Shown here in pieces: positions 1 to 10,118 of a stretch of 64,000 nucleotides of DNA. Numbering within the stretch: position 1 is the stretch's first letter; every line of letters starts with the position of its first letter. The notes beneath the pieces are model-generated. The model made no database searches, was not told the origin of the DNA, and saw only the letters and a program-made list of their open reading frames with translations. The DNA is taken from positions 1 to 64,000 of the forward strand of contig JAQGKC010000060.1 of the NCBI GenBank assembly GCA_028290305.1, written 5' to 3'. The position numbers and the translations under genes are program-made. The stretch comes from Bradyrhizobium sp. (lineage in GTDB: Bacteria; Pseudomonadota; Alphaproteobacteria; Rhizobiales; Xanthobacteraceae).

Positions 1-575
1 CTCAAAACCTGTTCGGAGACCACGATCGACAGCCCGCGCTGGTCGCGAATCCGCTTCAAGGTGCGGGCCATCTCCTGGATGATCGACGGCTGGATGCCTT
101 CGGTCGGCTCATCCAGCAACAGCACCTTGGGCTTGGTGGCGAGCGCGCGGGCGATCGCGAGCTGCTGTTGCTGGCCGCCGGACAGATTGCCGCCGCGACG
201 GCCTTTCATTTCCAGCAGCACCGGAAACAGCTCGTAGATATCCTTGGGCACTTCGGTCTCGCCCGAGGCGACGAGGCCGGTCTCGATGTTTTCCTTCACC
301 GTCATGGTGGAGAAGATCATGCGGCCCTGCGGCACGTAAGCGAGCCCCTTGGCGACGCGTTCATAGCACTTCATCTTGCTGACTTCGGTGCCTTCCATCG
401 TCACCGACCCGCTCTTGGTCGGCACGATCCCCATCAGCGACTTCATCAGCGTGGTCTTGCCCATGCCGTTGCGGCCCATGATCGCAACGATTTCGTTGGG
501 CGCGACGGACACGTTAAGGCCGTGCAGCACCTCGCTCTGGCCGTAGGCGACATGAAGATCCGAGATAGCCAGCAT
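1..575 (-). CDS. urtE: Urea ABC transporter ATP-binding protein UrtE (3' end outside window)
   Basis: ATPase subunit of the high-affinity urea importer, acting on the cytoplasmic face of the UrtBC permease. The 191 residues in the window carry Walker A GRNGMGKT (about 34-41), the ABC signature LSGGQ (131-135) and Walker B LLLDEP (about 152-157). The ATG at 573-575 begins MLAISDLHVAYG, a typical UrtE/LivF-like N-terminus. It lies 11 bp after urtD and is last in urtABCDE. The C-terminus is cut off by the window edge. LivF is the alternative family, but the five-gene order and the UrtA sequence make urea the best assignment. Confidence 0.93.
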   Translation of the reverse strand, partial: MLAISDLHVAYGQSEVLHGLNVSVAPNEIVAIMGRNGMGKTTLMKSLMGIVPTKSGSVTMEGTEVSKMKCYERVAKGLAYVPQGRMIFSTMTVKENIETGLVASGETEVPKDIYELFPVLLEMKGRRGGNLSGGQQQQLAIARALATKPKVLLLDEPTEGIQPSIIQEMARTLKRIRDQRGLSIVVSEQVL

Positions 576-586
576 CCAATGCTCCT

Positions 587-1342
<756 letters not shown>

Positions 1343-1352
1343 GATCGTCTCC

Positions 1353-2492
1353 TCACTCGGCCGGCGCGCCGTCGGCGACGGAATTGTCGATGGCGGTCCA
1401 GCCGGGCTTGCGCGACGAGATCAGGCGGTCGATGCGCGGCTGCACATAGTCGCTCCAGATGCCGGCGAGACCGTTCGGGAAGGCAAGGACAACCGCGATG
1501 AACAATCCGCCGAGCCCGAACAGCCACAATTCTGGAAAGGATTCGGACAGGCTGGTCTTGGCGAAGTTGACCAGCAGCGTGCCGTACACCGCGCCCAGGA
1601 TGGAAAGCCGGCCGCCCACCGCCGTATAGATCACCATCTCGATCGACGGCACGATGCCGACAAAGGACGGCGACATGAAGCCGACGTTCAGCGCGAACAT
1701 GGCGCCGCCGATCGCGGCGAAGATAGCGGCAACGGTGAAAGCGAAGATCTTGAAGTTCGCGACGCTATAGCCGGAGAAACGAACTCGATCCTCCTTGTCG
1801 CGCATCGCGACCAGGATGCGGCCGAGTTTCGAGTGCCGGATGAACTGGGCGATGAAGATGCAAACGAACAGGCAGCCCACCTCGAAGAAGTAGAGAACGA
1901 TCTTGGCGTGGTCCGGCCGGATGTCCCAGCCCTTCAGGGTGCGCAGATCGGTCATGCCGTTGATGCCGCCGGTGTAGCCCTGCTGCCCCACGATCAGGAT
2001 GGTCAGGATCGCCGCGACGGCCTGGGTGATGATGGCGAAATACGTGCCGCCGACGCGGCGCTTGAACATGGCGGCGCCGATGATCAGGGCAAAGATACCC
2101 GGCACCAGGATGATGGCGGCAATGGTGAAGGTGAGGCTATGAAAGGGTTTCCAGAACATCGGCAGCGACGTGATCTGATTCCAGTCCATGAAATCGGGAA
2201 TGCCGGGGGTCGACTGGATCTTGGTATTTTCAGGGTTCGATGCTTCAAGCTTGAGAAACATCGCCATGCAGTAGCCGCCGAGACCGAAGAACACCCCCTG
2301 CCCGAGGCTGAGAATGCCGCCATATCCCCAGCAAATCACCAGGCCTAGCGCGACAAAGGCATAGGTCAGGTATTTCGCGACCAGATTGAGCCTGAAGACA
2401 TCGAGACAGAGCGGCAGGATCACCACCAGGAAAACGGCGAGCAGCAGAATTCCGATCAGCTCCGATCGATTGACAAAGCGATTGGTGGTCAT
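1353..2492 (-). CDS. urtC: Urea ABC transporter permease UrtC
   Basis: Inner-membrane permease of the urea importer, 379 residues, LivM-like, with about ten hydrophobic segments (for example VFLVVILPLC near residue 20 and GGLFIAVVLAFPNG near 330). It pairs with UrtB to form the channel energised by UrtD and UrtE. The C-terminal tail after the last membrane segment is hydrophilic. Its start lies 16 bp after the urtB stop, consistent with co-transcription. Confidence 0.95.
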   Translation of the reverse strand: MTTNRFVNRSELIGILLLAVFLVVILPLCLDVFRLNLVAKYLTYAFVALGLVICWGYGGILSLGQGVFFGLGGYCMAMFLKLEASNPENTKIQSTPGIPDFMDWNQITSLPMFWKPFHSLTFTIAAIILVPGIFALIIGAAMFKRRVGGTYFAIITQAVAAILTILIVGQQGYTGGINGMTDLRTLKGWDIRPDHAKIVLYFFEVGCLFVCIFIAQFIRHSKLGRILVAMRDKEDRVRFSGYSVANFKIFAFTVAAIFAAIGGAMFALNVGFMSPSFVGIVPSIEMVIYTAVGGRLSILGAVYGTLLVNFAKTSLSESFPELWLFGLGGLFIAVVLAFPNGLAGIWSDYVQPRIDRLISSRKPGWTAIDNSVADGAPAE

Positions 2493-2508
2493 GGCTTCAG
2501 CCCTTTTG

Positions 2509-3435
2509 TTATTTGCGTACCTTGAGGGCGAACAGACCCTGCGGCCGCAGCATCAGAATTCCGACGACGGCAAGCAGCGTGATGACCTTTGCCATCGACC
2601 CCGACAGGAAGAATTCAAGTGTCGACTGCGTCTGCGAAATGCTGAACGCCGATGCGATGGTGCCGAGCAGGCTCGCGGCGCCGCCAAACACGACCACCAG
2701 GAAGGTATCGACGATGTAGAGCTGGCCGGAGGTCGGCCCGGTCGAGCCGATCATGGTGAATGCACTGCCGGCGACACCGGCGATGCCGCAGCCGAGCCCG
2801 AATGTATAGCGATCGACTTTCTCGGTGTTGATGCCGACCGCGCCGGCCATGACGCGGTTTTGCACGACGGCGCGGACCTGCCGGCCCCAGCGCGATTTAT
2901 ACATGACGTAGGCAACCGCGATCGTGATCAGCACGGTGAGACACATCACGAAGATGCCGTTGATCGGCACTTCGATACTGTCGGAAACATGCAGCGAGCC
3001 GAGCATCCACTGCGGCAGTTCGACGCCGACTTCACGCGCGCCGAAAATCGAGCGATAGGCCTGCTGCAGAATGAGGCTCAAGCCCCAAGTGGCGAGCAGC
3101 GTATCCAGCGGACGCTTGTAGAGATGCCGGATCAGCGCCCATTCCACCAGCATTCCGAGCGCCCCGGAAGCCAGGAAAGCCAAAATCATCGCGAGGAAGA
3201 AATAGCCGGCAAACAGGCCCGGAAGGTAGGCCTGGAAGAAATTTGACGTCATCCAGGTGACGTAGGCGCCGAGGATCATGAATTCGCCATGGGCCATGTT
3301 GATGACGCCCATCTGGCCGAAGATGATCGCAAGACCGAGTGCCATCAGCACGTAGACGGAAAACAGGATCAGGCCCGCGAAACCCTGCATGACGAAGATG
3401 GAGCCGAGATCACCAATCGAGTAGTCGCCGAACAT
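2509..3435 (-). CDS. urtB: Urea ABC transporter permease UrtB
   Basis: LivH-like permease, partner of UrtC, 308 residues from the chosen start. I chose the ATG at 3433-3435 (protein begins MFGDYSIGDLGS) because GGAGG lies 6 bases upstream; a longer frame to 3510 adds 25 hydrophilic residues without family resemblance. Multiple hydrophobic helices are visible, with a conserved INMAHGEFMILGAY segment near the N-terminus that is typical of LivH/UrtB. A 144-bp gap separates it from urtA, longer than the other gaps, as is common between a binding-protein gene and its permease genes. Confidence 0.94.
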   Translation of the reverse strand: MFGDYSIGDLGSIFVMQGFAGLILFSVYVLMALGLAIIFGQMGVINMAHGEFMILGAYVTWMTSNFFQAYLPGLFAGYFFLAMILAFLASGALGMLVEWALIRHLYKRPLDTLLATWGLSLILQQAYRSIFGAREVGVELPQWMLGSLHVSDSIEVPINGIFVMCLTVLITIAVAYVMYKSRWGRQVRAVVQNRVMAGAVGINTEKVDRYTFGLGCGIAGVAGSAFTMIGSTGPTSGQLYIVDTFLVVVFGGAASLLGTIASAFSISQTQSTLEFFLSGSMAKVITLLAVVGILMLRPQGLFALKVRK

Positions 3436-3579
3436 CGATGTCCTCCGTCGGGGAAAGTCCCGCGCCGCGAACAGATTCGCGACGCGGGGGTCTTGAGCGT
3501 GGACTGACAATCCACGCCAGGGAGAAGCCTGCCTATAGAAGACGCGGATAGAATCCGCGCTTTCTGAATGGCCCAGTTC

Positions 3580-4839
3580 TTACTGGTAACCCTTGGGGAA
3601 CGGATCCGGCTCGACCAGGTCGGCGGTTTCGAAGACCAGTTCGAACTGGCCATCGGGCTTGGCGCGCCCGACCCGGGTCTTCGACCAGAGATGGTGATTT
3701 TCATGAATGCGCACGTAGCCTTCCGGCGCACCCTTGAATTCGATCCCCGGCGAAGCCGCTGCGATCTTGTCGACATCGAAGCTTCCGGCCTTCTCGGCGG
3801 TTAACTTCCACAGCCACGGGCCGAGATAGGCAGCCTGTGTCACGTCGCCGATCACGGTCTTCTCGCCCCACATCTTCTTGAAGGCAGGAACGAACGCCTT
3901 GTTGTTCGGATTGTCGAGCGACTGGAAGTACTTCATGCAGGCATAGGCGCCCGCGATGTTCTCGCCGCCGATGCCGTCGATTTCGTCTTCGGTCACCGAG
4001 ATCGTCAGCAGCGTCTGCTTCGACAGATCGACACCAGCCGCCTTGAGCTGCTTGTAGAACGCGACGTTCGATCCCCCGACGACGTCGGCGAAGATCACGT
4101 CGGGCTTGGTCAGCTTGATCTTGTTGATCACCGAGTTGAACTGGGTGTTGCCGAGCGGATAATACTCTTCACCGACGACCTTGCCCTTCAGCACGTTCTC
4201 AACGTGCTTGCGCGCGATCTTGTTCGATGTGCGCGGCCAGATGTAGTCCGAACCGATGAAGAAGAACGATTTCGCACCCTTCTCCTTGTTGACCCAGTTC
4301 AGGCTGGCGAGGATCTGCTGGGTGGCTTCCTGGCCGGTGTAGATGACGTTCTTGGACTGCTCGAGACCTTCGTAGAAAGTCGGGTAATAGAGCATGCCAT
4401 TATATTGCTCGAGAACCGGAAGCACCGCCTTGCGGGAAGCTGAGGTCCAGCAGCCCATGATCGCCGCGACCTTGTCGTTGACGAGAAGCTTCTTGGCCTT
4501 TTCCGCGAAGGTCGGCCAATCGCTGGCGCCGTCTTCCTGGATGATCTTGATCTTGCGGCCGAGGATGCCGCCGGTGGCGTTGATCTGTTCGATGGCAAGC
4601 TTTTCGGACTCGATCGAGCCGGTCTCCGAAATCGCCATCGTACCGGTGGCCGAATGCAGGATGCCGCAGGTGACTTCAGTGTCGGTGACCGCAAGACCCG
4701 TGGTGTTGATCGCGGAGGTTGCCGGCGCTTGTGCAAAAGACGGGCGAGGAAGCATGGTCAGGGCGGGTACCGCCGCCATTCCCATCAGCAGCTTTCGGCG
4801 AAATGCCGACTGCAGCCCCTGTTTATTGTCGTCAGACAT
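3580..4839 (-). CDS. urtA: Urea ABC transporter substrate-binding protein UrtA
   Basis: Periplasmic urea-binding protein, 419 residues, first gene of urtABCDE. The N-terminus has a twin-arginine-like signal (FRRKLLMG at 13-20, hydrophobic stretch, then FAQA near 35-38), suggesting Tat export of a folded protein. The mature part is a Peripla_BP_5-type protein with typical UrtA stretches such as CGILHSATGTMA, EDGASDWP and GCWTSASRKAVLP. The ATG at 4839 was preferred over an in-frame start at 4935, because GGGG lies 5 bases upstream and it places the signal peptide at the N-terminus. It is divergent from the permease-fused kinase gene. Nitrogen regulation is expected for the family but no NtrC or sigma-54 site was confirmed. 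Confidence 0.95.
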   Translation of the reverse strand: MSDDNKQGLQSAFRRKLLMGMAAVPALTMLPRPSFAQAPATSAINTTGLAVTDTEVTCGILHSATGTMAISETGSIESEKLAIEQINATGGILGRKIKIIQEDGASDWPTFAEKAKKLLVNDKVAAIMGCWTSASRKAVLPVLEQYNGMLYYPTFYEGLEQSKNVIYTGQEATQQILASLNWVNKEKGAKSFFFIGSDYIWPRTSNKIARKHVENVLKGKVVGEEYYPLGNTQFNSVINKIKLTKPDVIFADVVGGSNVAFYKQLKAAGVDLSKQTLLTISVTEDEIDGIGGENIAGAYACMKYFQSLDNPNNKAFVPAFKKMWGEKTVIGDVTQAAYLGPWLWKLTAEKAGSFDVDKIAAASPGIEFKGAPEGYVRIHENHHLWSKTRVGRAKPDGQFELVFETADLVEPDPFPKGYQ

Positions 4840-5006
4840 ATCTACCCCATTCGTGTTCGAGTACGCGTTATTGGCGCCGCCAAGGATTGCTGAGATTGTG
4901 CAGTGCACAGATACGCAAGATCGCGTATATTGCACCGCAAAATAGCGACGTAGGTTTTGAAGGCCGGTTTTTTGCCGGCGGGATCGCTCGGGGTCAGGAG
5001 CTAATA
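4840..5006. promoter_or_regulatory. Divergent urtA / sensor-kinase promoter region with two palindromes
   Basis: This 167-bp region must hold the promoters for urtA (leftward) and the hybrid kinase (rightward). Two palindromes are visible: TGTGCAGTGCACA at 4897-4909, and ATACGC/GCGTAT arms separated by six bases at 4911-4928. They lie side by side and could be operators, perhaps for the neighbouring LuxR-type regulator. AGGAG at 4996-5000 is the kinase ribosome-binding site. I did not find a convincing sigma-54 element in either direction. Confidence 0.5.
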
Positions 5007-8000
5007 GTGGCAGGGCGGCAGCGGATAGACCGCGTCAGGCGCCAATATAATCAGTGGGTTGCCAACCAGACGCTGGAAGATTACGCGCTGCGCTTTACAG
5101 CCAAGAGCGCGCGGCGATGGTCCGCCGCCCGCGTCGCCAACACCGCGCTGGGCGCGATCTCGTTCCTGGCGCTGGAAGCCATCGGCGGCACGATCACCCT
5201 CAATTACGGCGTCACCAACGCCACCGCAGCCATCCTTGTCGTCAGCGTCATCATTTTCTGCTGTGGCCTGCCGATCGCCTATCATGCCGCTAAATGCGGC
5301 ATCGACATCGATCTTCTGACCCGCGGCGCCGGCTTCGGTTACATCGGCTCGACCATCACCTCGCTAATCTACGCATCCTTCACGTTCATTTTCTTTGCGA
5401 TCGAAGCCGTCATTCTCGCCACCGCGCTCGAGATGTGCTTCGGAATCCCGCGCCCGATCGGCTATCTCATCAGCGCCGTCGTGATCATTCCGCTGGTCAC
5501 TCACGGCATCACGCTGATCAGCCGCTTTCAATTATGGACGCAGCCGCTCTGGATCATTCTTCATATCCTGCCCTTTGCGGCGATCGCTTACGCCAATCCG
5601 CACTCCTTTGCAGAGTGGACCAAATTCCCTGGCGAGCATGGCGATCCCACCGGCCATCTCGATCTCCTGCTGTTCGGCACCGCCGCCTCGGTCGTTTTCG
5701 CGCTGGTGGCGCAGATCGGCGAGCAGGTCGACTTCCTTCGTTTCCTTCCGCGCGACCGGCGAACCTCGAAGACCTCGTGGTGGATCGCGCTGCTCAGCGC
5801 CGGTCCCGGCTGGATCATTCTTGGCGCGCTCAAGCTGCTGGCCGGATCGTTCCTGGCATTCTTTGCGCTGCGTCATGGCGTGTCTGCCGAGCATGCCGCC
5901 GAACCCGCGCACATGTATCTCGAAGCATTTCGCTACGTGCTGTCGCAGCCAGAGCTTGCATTGGCGTTGACCGGCACCTTCGTGATCCTCTCGCAGTTGA
6001 AGATCAACGTCACCAACGCCTATGCCGGTTCGATCGCATGGTCGAATTTCTTTTCCCGCCTCACCCATAGCCATCCCGGCCGCGTGGTCTGGCTGGTTTT
6101 CAACGTGCTGGTCGCGTTGCTGCTGATGGAAATCGGCGTCTACAAGGCGCTGGAGCAGACGCTGGCGCTTTACTCCAACGTCGCCATCGCCTGGGTCGGA
6201 GCGCTGGTCGCCGATCTCGTGATCAACAGGCCGCTCGGCTTGCGCCCGCAACACATGGAGTTCAAGCGCGCGCATCTCTACGACATCAATCCGGTCGGGG
6301 TCGGCGCGATGACGATCGCCACCATCGTCTCCATCAGCGCGTTCTATGGCCTATTCGGACCGATGGCGAAGGCGCTGTCGCCATTCGTCGCGCTGACCGT
6401 GGCGTTTATCACCGCGCCGCTGATCGCATACGCCACCGACGGCAAATATTACATCGCGCGCAAGCCGAAGCGGAGCTGGCAGAATCTCGAAGCGATCCAG
6501 TGCTGTATTTGCGAGCATACATTCGAGCCCGAGGACATGGCGGGATGCCCCGCTTATGCCGGTCCGATCTGCTCGTTGTGCTGTTCGCTCGACGCACGCT
6601 GCCACGACCTCTGCAAGCCGCATGCGCGGATCCAGACCCAGATATCCGAAACCTTCGGCAAGCTGCTGCCGAAGCCGATCTACGCCCGGATCAATTCGCA
6701 GCTCGGTCATTATCTTGGCGTCTTCGCGGTTTCCGCAGGGCTGGTCGGACTGACGCTCGGGATGATCTATCTGCAGACATCGGCGACCGTTCACGCCGAC
6801 AATCTGCAGCTATCCGACGTGCTCTGGAAGGTGTTCTTCGCGCTGACGATTATCATCGGCGTCGTCGCATGGCTGTTTGTGCTCGCGCAGCAAAGCCGGC
6901 GCGCCGCGGAAGCCGAAACCAGGCGGCAGACCACGCTGCTGATACAGGAAATCGACGCGCACAAGCGCACCGACGCCGAGTTGCAGCGCGCCAAGGAGGT
7001 CGCCGAGTCGGCCAATCTTGCCAAGAGCCGTTATGTCGTTGGACTAAGCCATGAACTGCGCTCGCCGCTCAACGCCATCAGCGGCTACGCCCAATTGCTG
7101 GAGCAGGATTCAAGCCTGCTTCCCAAACCGCGCGACCAGGTGCGCGTGGTACGTCGCAGCGCCGATCACCTGTCGGGGCTGATTGATGGCATCCTGGATA
7201 TTTCGAAAATCGAGGCGGGCCGGCTGTATCTGTCGCGGGACGAAGTTCGTTTGAACGATTTTCTCGATCAACTGGTTGGCATGTTCCGTCTGCAGGCGGC
7301 CGCCAAGGGCATCGATTTCGTTTTTAAACGGCCGTCGGTGTTGCCCGTCGTGGTCTTTGCCGACGAGAAGCGTCTGCGGCAGATCCTGATCAACCTGCTG
7401 TCGAACGCCATCAAATTCACCCAAGCTGGCAGCGTGCAATTTGTCGTGCATTATCGCAGCCCCGTCGCCGAATTCGAAGTGATCGATACCGGTCCTGGAA
7501 TTCAGGCAACCGACCTTGAACGCATCTTCGCACCGTTCGAACGCGGCGCATTGGGCGTGTCACAGCCGCAAACCGGAACCGGTCTCGGGCTGACGATCAG
7601 CCGGTTGCTCGCGGGCGTGATGGGCGGCGACATCCAGGTCACCAGCGCAGTCGGTACCGGAAGTACCTTTCGCGTAAAAATGCTGCTGTCGGAAGTCACC
7701 AACCCTACGCGAATTGCGCCGGTCGATGCGCCGGTCTTTGGCTACCACGGCCCCCGCAAGACGATCCTGGTCACCGACGACGATCCGGTGCAGCGGGATC
7801 TGCTGCGCGAAGTGCTGACGCCGCTGGGCTTTATCCTGCTGAGCGCACCGGACGGACCTGGCTGTCTCGCGCTCGCGCAGCATTGCCGGCCCGATCTGTT
7901 TCTGCTGGATATCTCGATGGCCGGGATGGATGGATGGACCGTCGCGGAGACGCTGCGTTCGACCGGCCACCACCAGGCCCGCATCCTGATGGTTTCGGCG

Positions 8001-8378
8001 AGCGCATTGGAGGCCCACGGCACCCCGCTCGCGCAGCCGTTTCACGACGGCTATCTGATGAAGCCGATCGATATTCCCAGGCTGCTGGAATTGATCCGTC
8101 AGCTTCTCAGGCTCGAATGGCAATATGAGACCGATCAAATCCTCGTCCCGCACTGGAAGCCGGACACGGGTTCGCGGCCGCCTGCAAACTATGTCGAGGA
8201 ACTGATCGGTCTTGGACAGATGGGTTACATTCGCGCGATCCAGGTCAAGCTCGATGAAATAGGTTCCGATCATCCCGAGCATGCCGACTTCGTCGCACAA
8301 ATGCGCTCACTGATCGATCGCTTCGACCTCGATCAGTACATGGCAACCCTCAAGACGCTGTACAGCTATGATCACTGA
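5007..8378 (+). CDS. NCS1-permease-like membrane hybrid histidine kinase/response regulator
   Basis: A 1123-residue fusion. Residues about 1-480 are a polytopic domain resembling NCS1 nucleobase/allantoin/hydantoin permeases (about 12 helices). About 498-540 is a Cys-rich, zinc-ribbon-like loop (CCIC, CSLCC, CHDLC). Two further helices follow (about 575-640), then a coiled coil, HisKA with SHELRSPLN (phospho-His near 682), HATPase with NLLSNAIKF and DTGPGI, a REC domain from about 919 (LLDISMAGMDG), and a C-terminal tail of about 90 residues. The GTG at 5007 is chosen because AGGAG lies 6 bases upstream; a frame back to 4719 would run antisense through urtA. The stop overlaps the next gene's start. 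It is probably a sensor that binds or transports a nitrogen compound; the ligand is unknown. The context suggests urea or a purine-breakdown product. Confidence 0.88.
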   Translation: MAGRQRIDRVRRQYNQWVANQTLEDYALRFTAKSARRWSAARVANTALGAISFLALEAIGGTITLNYGVTNATAAILVVSVIIFCCGLPIAYHAAKCGIDIDLLTRGAGFGYIGSTITSLIYASFTFIFFAIEAVILATALEMCFGIPRPIGYLISAVVIIPLVTHGITLISRFQLWTQPLWIILHILPFAAIAYANPHSFAEWTKFPGEHGDPTGHLDLLLFGTAASVVFALVAQIGEQVDFLRFLPRDRRTSKTSWWIALLSAGPGWIILGALKLLAGSFLAFFALRHGVSAEHAAEPAHMYLEAFRYVLSQPELALALTGTFVILSQLKINVTNAYAGSIAWSNFFSRLTHSHPGRVVWLVFNVLVALLLMEIGVYKALEQTLALYSNVAIAWVGALVADLVINRPLGLRPQHMEFKRAHLYDINPVGVGAMTIATIVSISAFYGLFGPMAKALSPFVALTVAFITAPLIAYATDGKYYIARKPKRSWQNLEAIQCCICEHTFEPEDMAGCPAYAGPICSLCCSLDARCHDLCKPHARIQTQISETFGKLLPKPIYARINSQLGHYLGVFAVSAGLVGLTLGMIYLQTSATVHADNLQLSDVLWKVFFALTIIIGVVAWLFVLAQQSRRAAEAETRRQTTLLIQEIDAHKRTDAELQRAKEVAESANLAKSRYVVGLSHELRSPLNAISGYAQLLEQDSSLLPKPRDQVRVVRRSADHLSGLIDGILDISKIEAGRLYLSRDEVRLNDFLDQLVGMFRLQAAAKGIDFVFKRPSVLPVVVFADEKRLRQILINLLSNAIKFTQAGSVQFVVHYRSPVAEFEVIDTGPGIQATDLERIFAPFERGALGVSQPQTGTGLGLTISRLLAGVMGGDIQVTSAVGTGSTFRVKMLLSEVTNPTRIAPVDAPVFGYHGPRKTILVTDDDPVQRDLLREVLTPLGFILLSAPDGPGCLALAQHCRPDLFLLDISMAGMDGWTVAETLRSTGHHQARILMVSASALEAHGTPLAQPFHDGYLMKPIDIPRLLELIRQLLRLEWQYETDQILVPHWKPDTGSRPPANYVEELIGLGQMGYIRAIQVKLDEIGSDHPEHADFVAQMRSLIDRFDLDQYMATLKTLYSYDH

Positions 8379-9297
8379 AGCCAAAAAGCGCGATGTTGCC
8401 CTCGTCGTCGATGATTCGCCGGAGACGCTGCGGCTGCTGACCGACGCGCTGGATGGCGCGGGCATGACGGTGATGGTCGCCATGGATGGCGCCGCCGCGA
8501 TGCGGATCGTCGATCAGATCACGCCTGATATCATCCTGCTCGACGCTATCATGCCCGGCATGGACGGCTTCGAGACATGCCGGCGTCTCAAGCGTGACGC
8601 AGGCCTGAGCAATGTACCGGTTATCTTCATGACCGGGCTGGCGGAGACCGAACACATCGTCCACGGCCTGGAAGCCGGCGGCGTCGATTACGTGACCAAA
8701 CCCATCGTCATCGAGGAGATGCTCGCGCGCATTCGGGTGCATCTGGCCAATGCAAGGCTGACCCAAAGCGCCCGCGCGGCGCTCGATGTGTCCGGGCGAT
8801 TTCTGCTCGCCGTCAATCGGCAGGGCAAGATCATGTGGGCGACTCCACAGGCGCAGAAACTATTGTCGGATAATCTCACTGCGGCAACCGATGATGAGTT
8901 CGAGCTGCCGGAACCCATGCTGCAATGGCTCGAGCAGGCTCAGAAAGGCAAAGCCGGTTCGAAAACGCCGACCACGGCGTCGTTTCCAAACAACGAGCAG
9001 CTTGTGCTGCAATACATGGGCAAGGCTGGTCCGAACGAATTCCTGCTGCGCCTGGCCAAGGATACCAGCGCGGATACGCCGGCACAGTTCAGCAGTGAAC
9101 TCGGATTGACCACCCGGGAGGGCGAAGTGTTGTCGTGGCTGTCGAAGGGAAAAACCAACCGCGACATCGCCCAGATTCTTGGTCTCAGCCCGCGGACGGT
9201 GGACAAGCATCTCGAGCAGATCTACGCCAAGCTCGGTGTCGAGAACCGCACCGCCGCCGCCGCCATCGCGACCAATACGAGCCGGCGCAATTCGTGA
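8368..9297 (+). CDS. Response regulator, REC plus LuxR-type helix-turn-helix
   Basis: 309 residues. The REC domain has the acidic pair D15/D16, phospho-acceptor D59 in LLDAIMPGMDG, and a conserved lysine in VTKP. A linker of about 110 residues follows, then a LuxR/GerE helix-turn-helix (LTTREGEVLSWLSKGKTNRDI, then SPRTVDKHLEQIYAKLGVENR). The ATG overlaps the end of the kinase gene by 11 bp, so the two are translationally coupled and are surely a cognate pair. The likely targets include urtABCDE, transcribed divergently from the kinase. Confidence 0.92.
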   Translation: MITEAKKRDVALVVDDSPETLRLLTDALDGAGMTVMVAMDGAAAMRIVDQITPDIILLDAIMPGMDGFETCRRLKRDAGLSNVPVIFMTGLAETEHIVHGLEAGGVDYVTKPIVIEEMLARIRVHLANARLTQSARAALDVSGRFLLAVNRQGKIMWATPQAQKLLSDNLTAATDDEFELPEPMLQWLEQAQKGKAGSKTPTTASFPNNEQLVLQYMGKAGPNEFLLRLAKDTSADTPAQFSSELGLTTREGEVLSWLSKGKTNRDIAQILGLSPRTVDKHLEQIYAKLGVENRTAAAAIATNTSRRNS

Positions 9298-9314
9298 GCA
9301 GTCATGTTTGACCG

Positions 9315-10118
9315 TTATCGCGTTGCCAGCGTCGAGCCCCACTGCTGCGCAGTCTTTACAATCCAGTCGCGGTAGAGCGTAAGCGGCGTAACGCCGGTCA
9401 GACCGCCGCAGCCGCCGGTGCCGTTTGGCCCGGTCGACCAGCTGATGACGCCGACAATCACGGGCTTGCCCTGTTGATCTTCGAACACAGGCCCGCCGGA
9501 ATCTCCAGTGCACGCACCTAATCCGGCACGCGTGCCCAGGCCGGCTGAATCGACGAGCCGGATCTGCAACGTTCCCGGCTGACCGGTCGCGATGAGTTCG
9601 GCGGTACGAACGGTCCCTCCGCTCTTTCCATCACCGCGAACGGTGACGCCAACACCGGCGATGGTGAATCGTTCTCCCGCGGCAAGCGGCGTCGTGGGCA
9701 TGCCGATCGGCGACGGGTTCTCTTTGGGGGTTTCGAGTTGCAGCAAACTCACGTCGGCGGTTGCGCGATGGGCCAGCATCGCCTGCATGTTGAACCCGGG
9801 ATGCGCGGCGACTTTCTTCACTTCCCTGAGCTGCGGCTGCCGGTCCGCGCCATATTCGACGATCTTGTAGACCGCGCCGGGCTGCAGGCAATGCGCCACC
9901 GACAACACCAGATCCGGCGCAACCAAGCTGCCGGTGCAGAAATTGCCCCGCGAGCCGACGATGGTGACGACGGAGCGTCCGACGCCGTCGGCAGAGGGTG
10001 TGCCGCCGCCGACGATCGCGTGGGCCGGCGCGGCCGACAGCAGCGCCAGGCCCGCAATCATTGCACCTGAAATTCTCATCGCGGCAGAAGTAGCCCCGAT
10101 AGGAAGCAAATGGAACAT
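9315..10118 (-). CDS. Secreted trypsin-like (S1 family) serine protease
   Basis: 267 residues with an N-terminal signal peptide (hydrophobic run ending APAHA) directly followed by IVGG, the usual activation-site sequence of chymotrypsin-fold enzymes. The catalytic triad is visible: His76 in SVAHC, Asp122 in TADVSLLQLE, Ser207 in TGDSGGPV. The IVGG lies exactly at the predicted signal cleavage point, so the enzyme may be active on export without a separate propeptide. The start is uncertain: GGGAGG lies 12 bases before the ATG at 10118, while the ATG at 10079 gives a shorter signal peptide. It converges on the response regulator and is divergent from the MoxR gene. Confidence 0.88.
   Translation of the reverse strand: MFHLLPIGATSAAMRISGAMIAGLALLSAAPAHAIVGGGTPSADGVGRSVVTIVGSRGNFCTGSLVAPDLVLSVAHCLQPGAVYKIVEYGADRQPQLREVKKVAAHPGFNMQAMLAHRATADVSLLQLETPKENPSPIGMPTTPLAAGERFTIAGVGVTVRGDGKSGGTVRTAELIATGQPGTLQIRLVDSAGLGTRAGLGACTGDSGGPVFEDQQGKPVIVGVISWSTGPNGTGGCGGLTGVTPLTLYRDWIVKTAQQWGSTLATR

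Noticed and set aside
4719..5006. N-terminal extension of the permease-kinase by 96 codons
   Set aside because: It overlaps urtA antisense and has no ribosome-binding site; GTG 5007 has AGGAG six bases upstream.
4840..5006. Sigma-54 promoter for urtA
   Set aside because: TTGGCGCC-like sequences occur, but the GG and GC pairs do not have the needed 10-base spacing.
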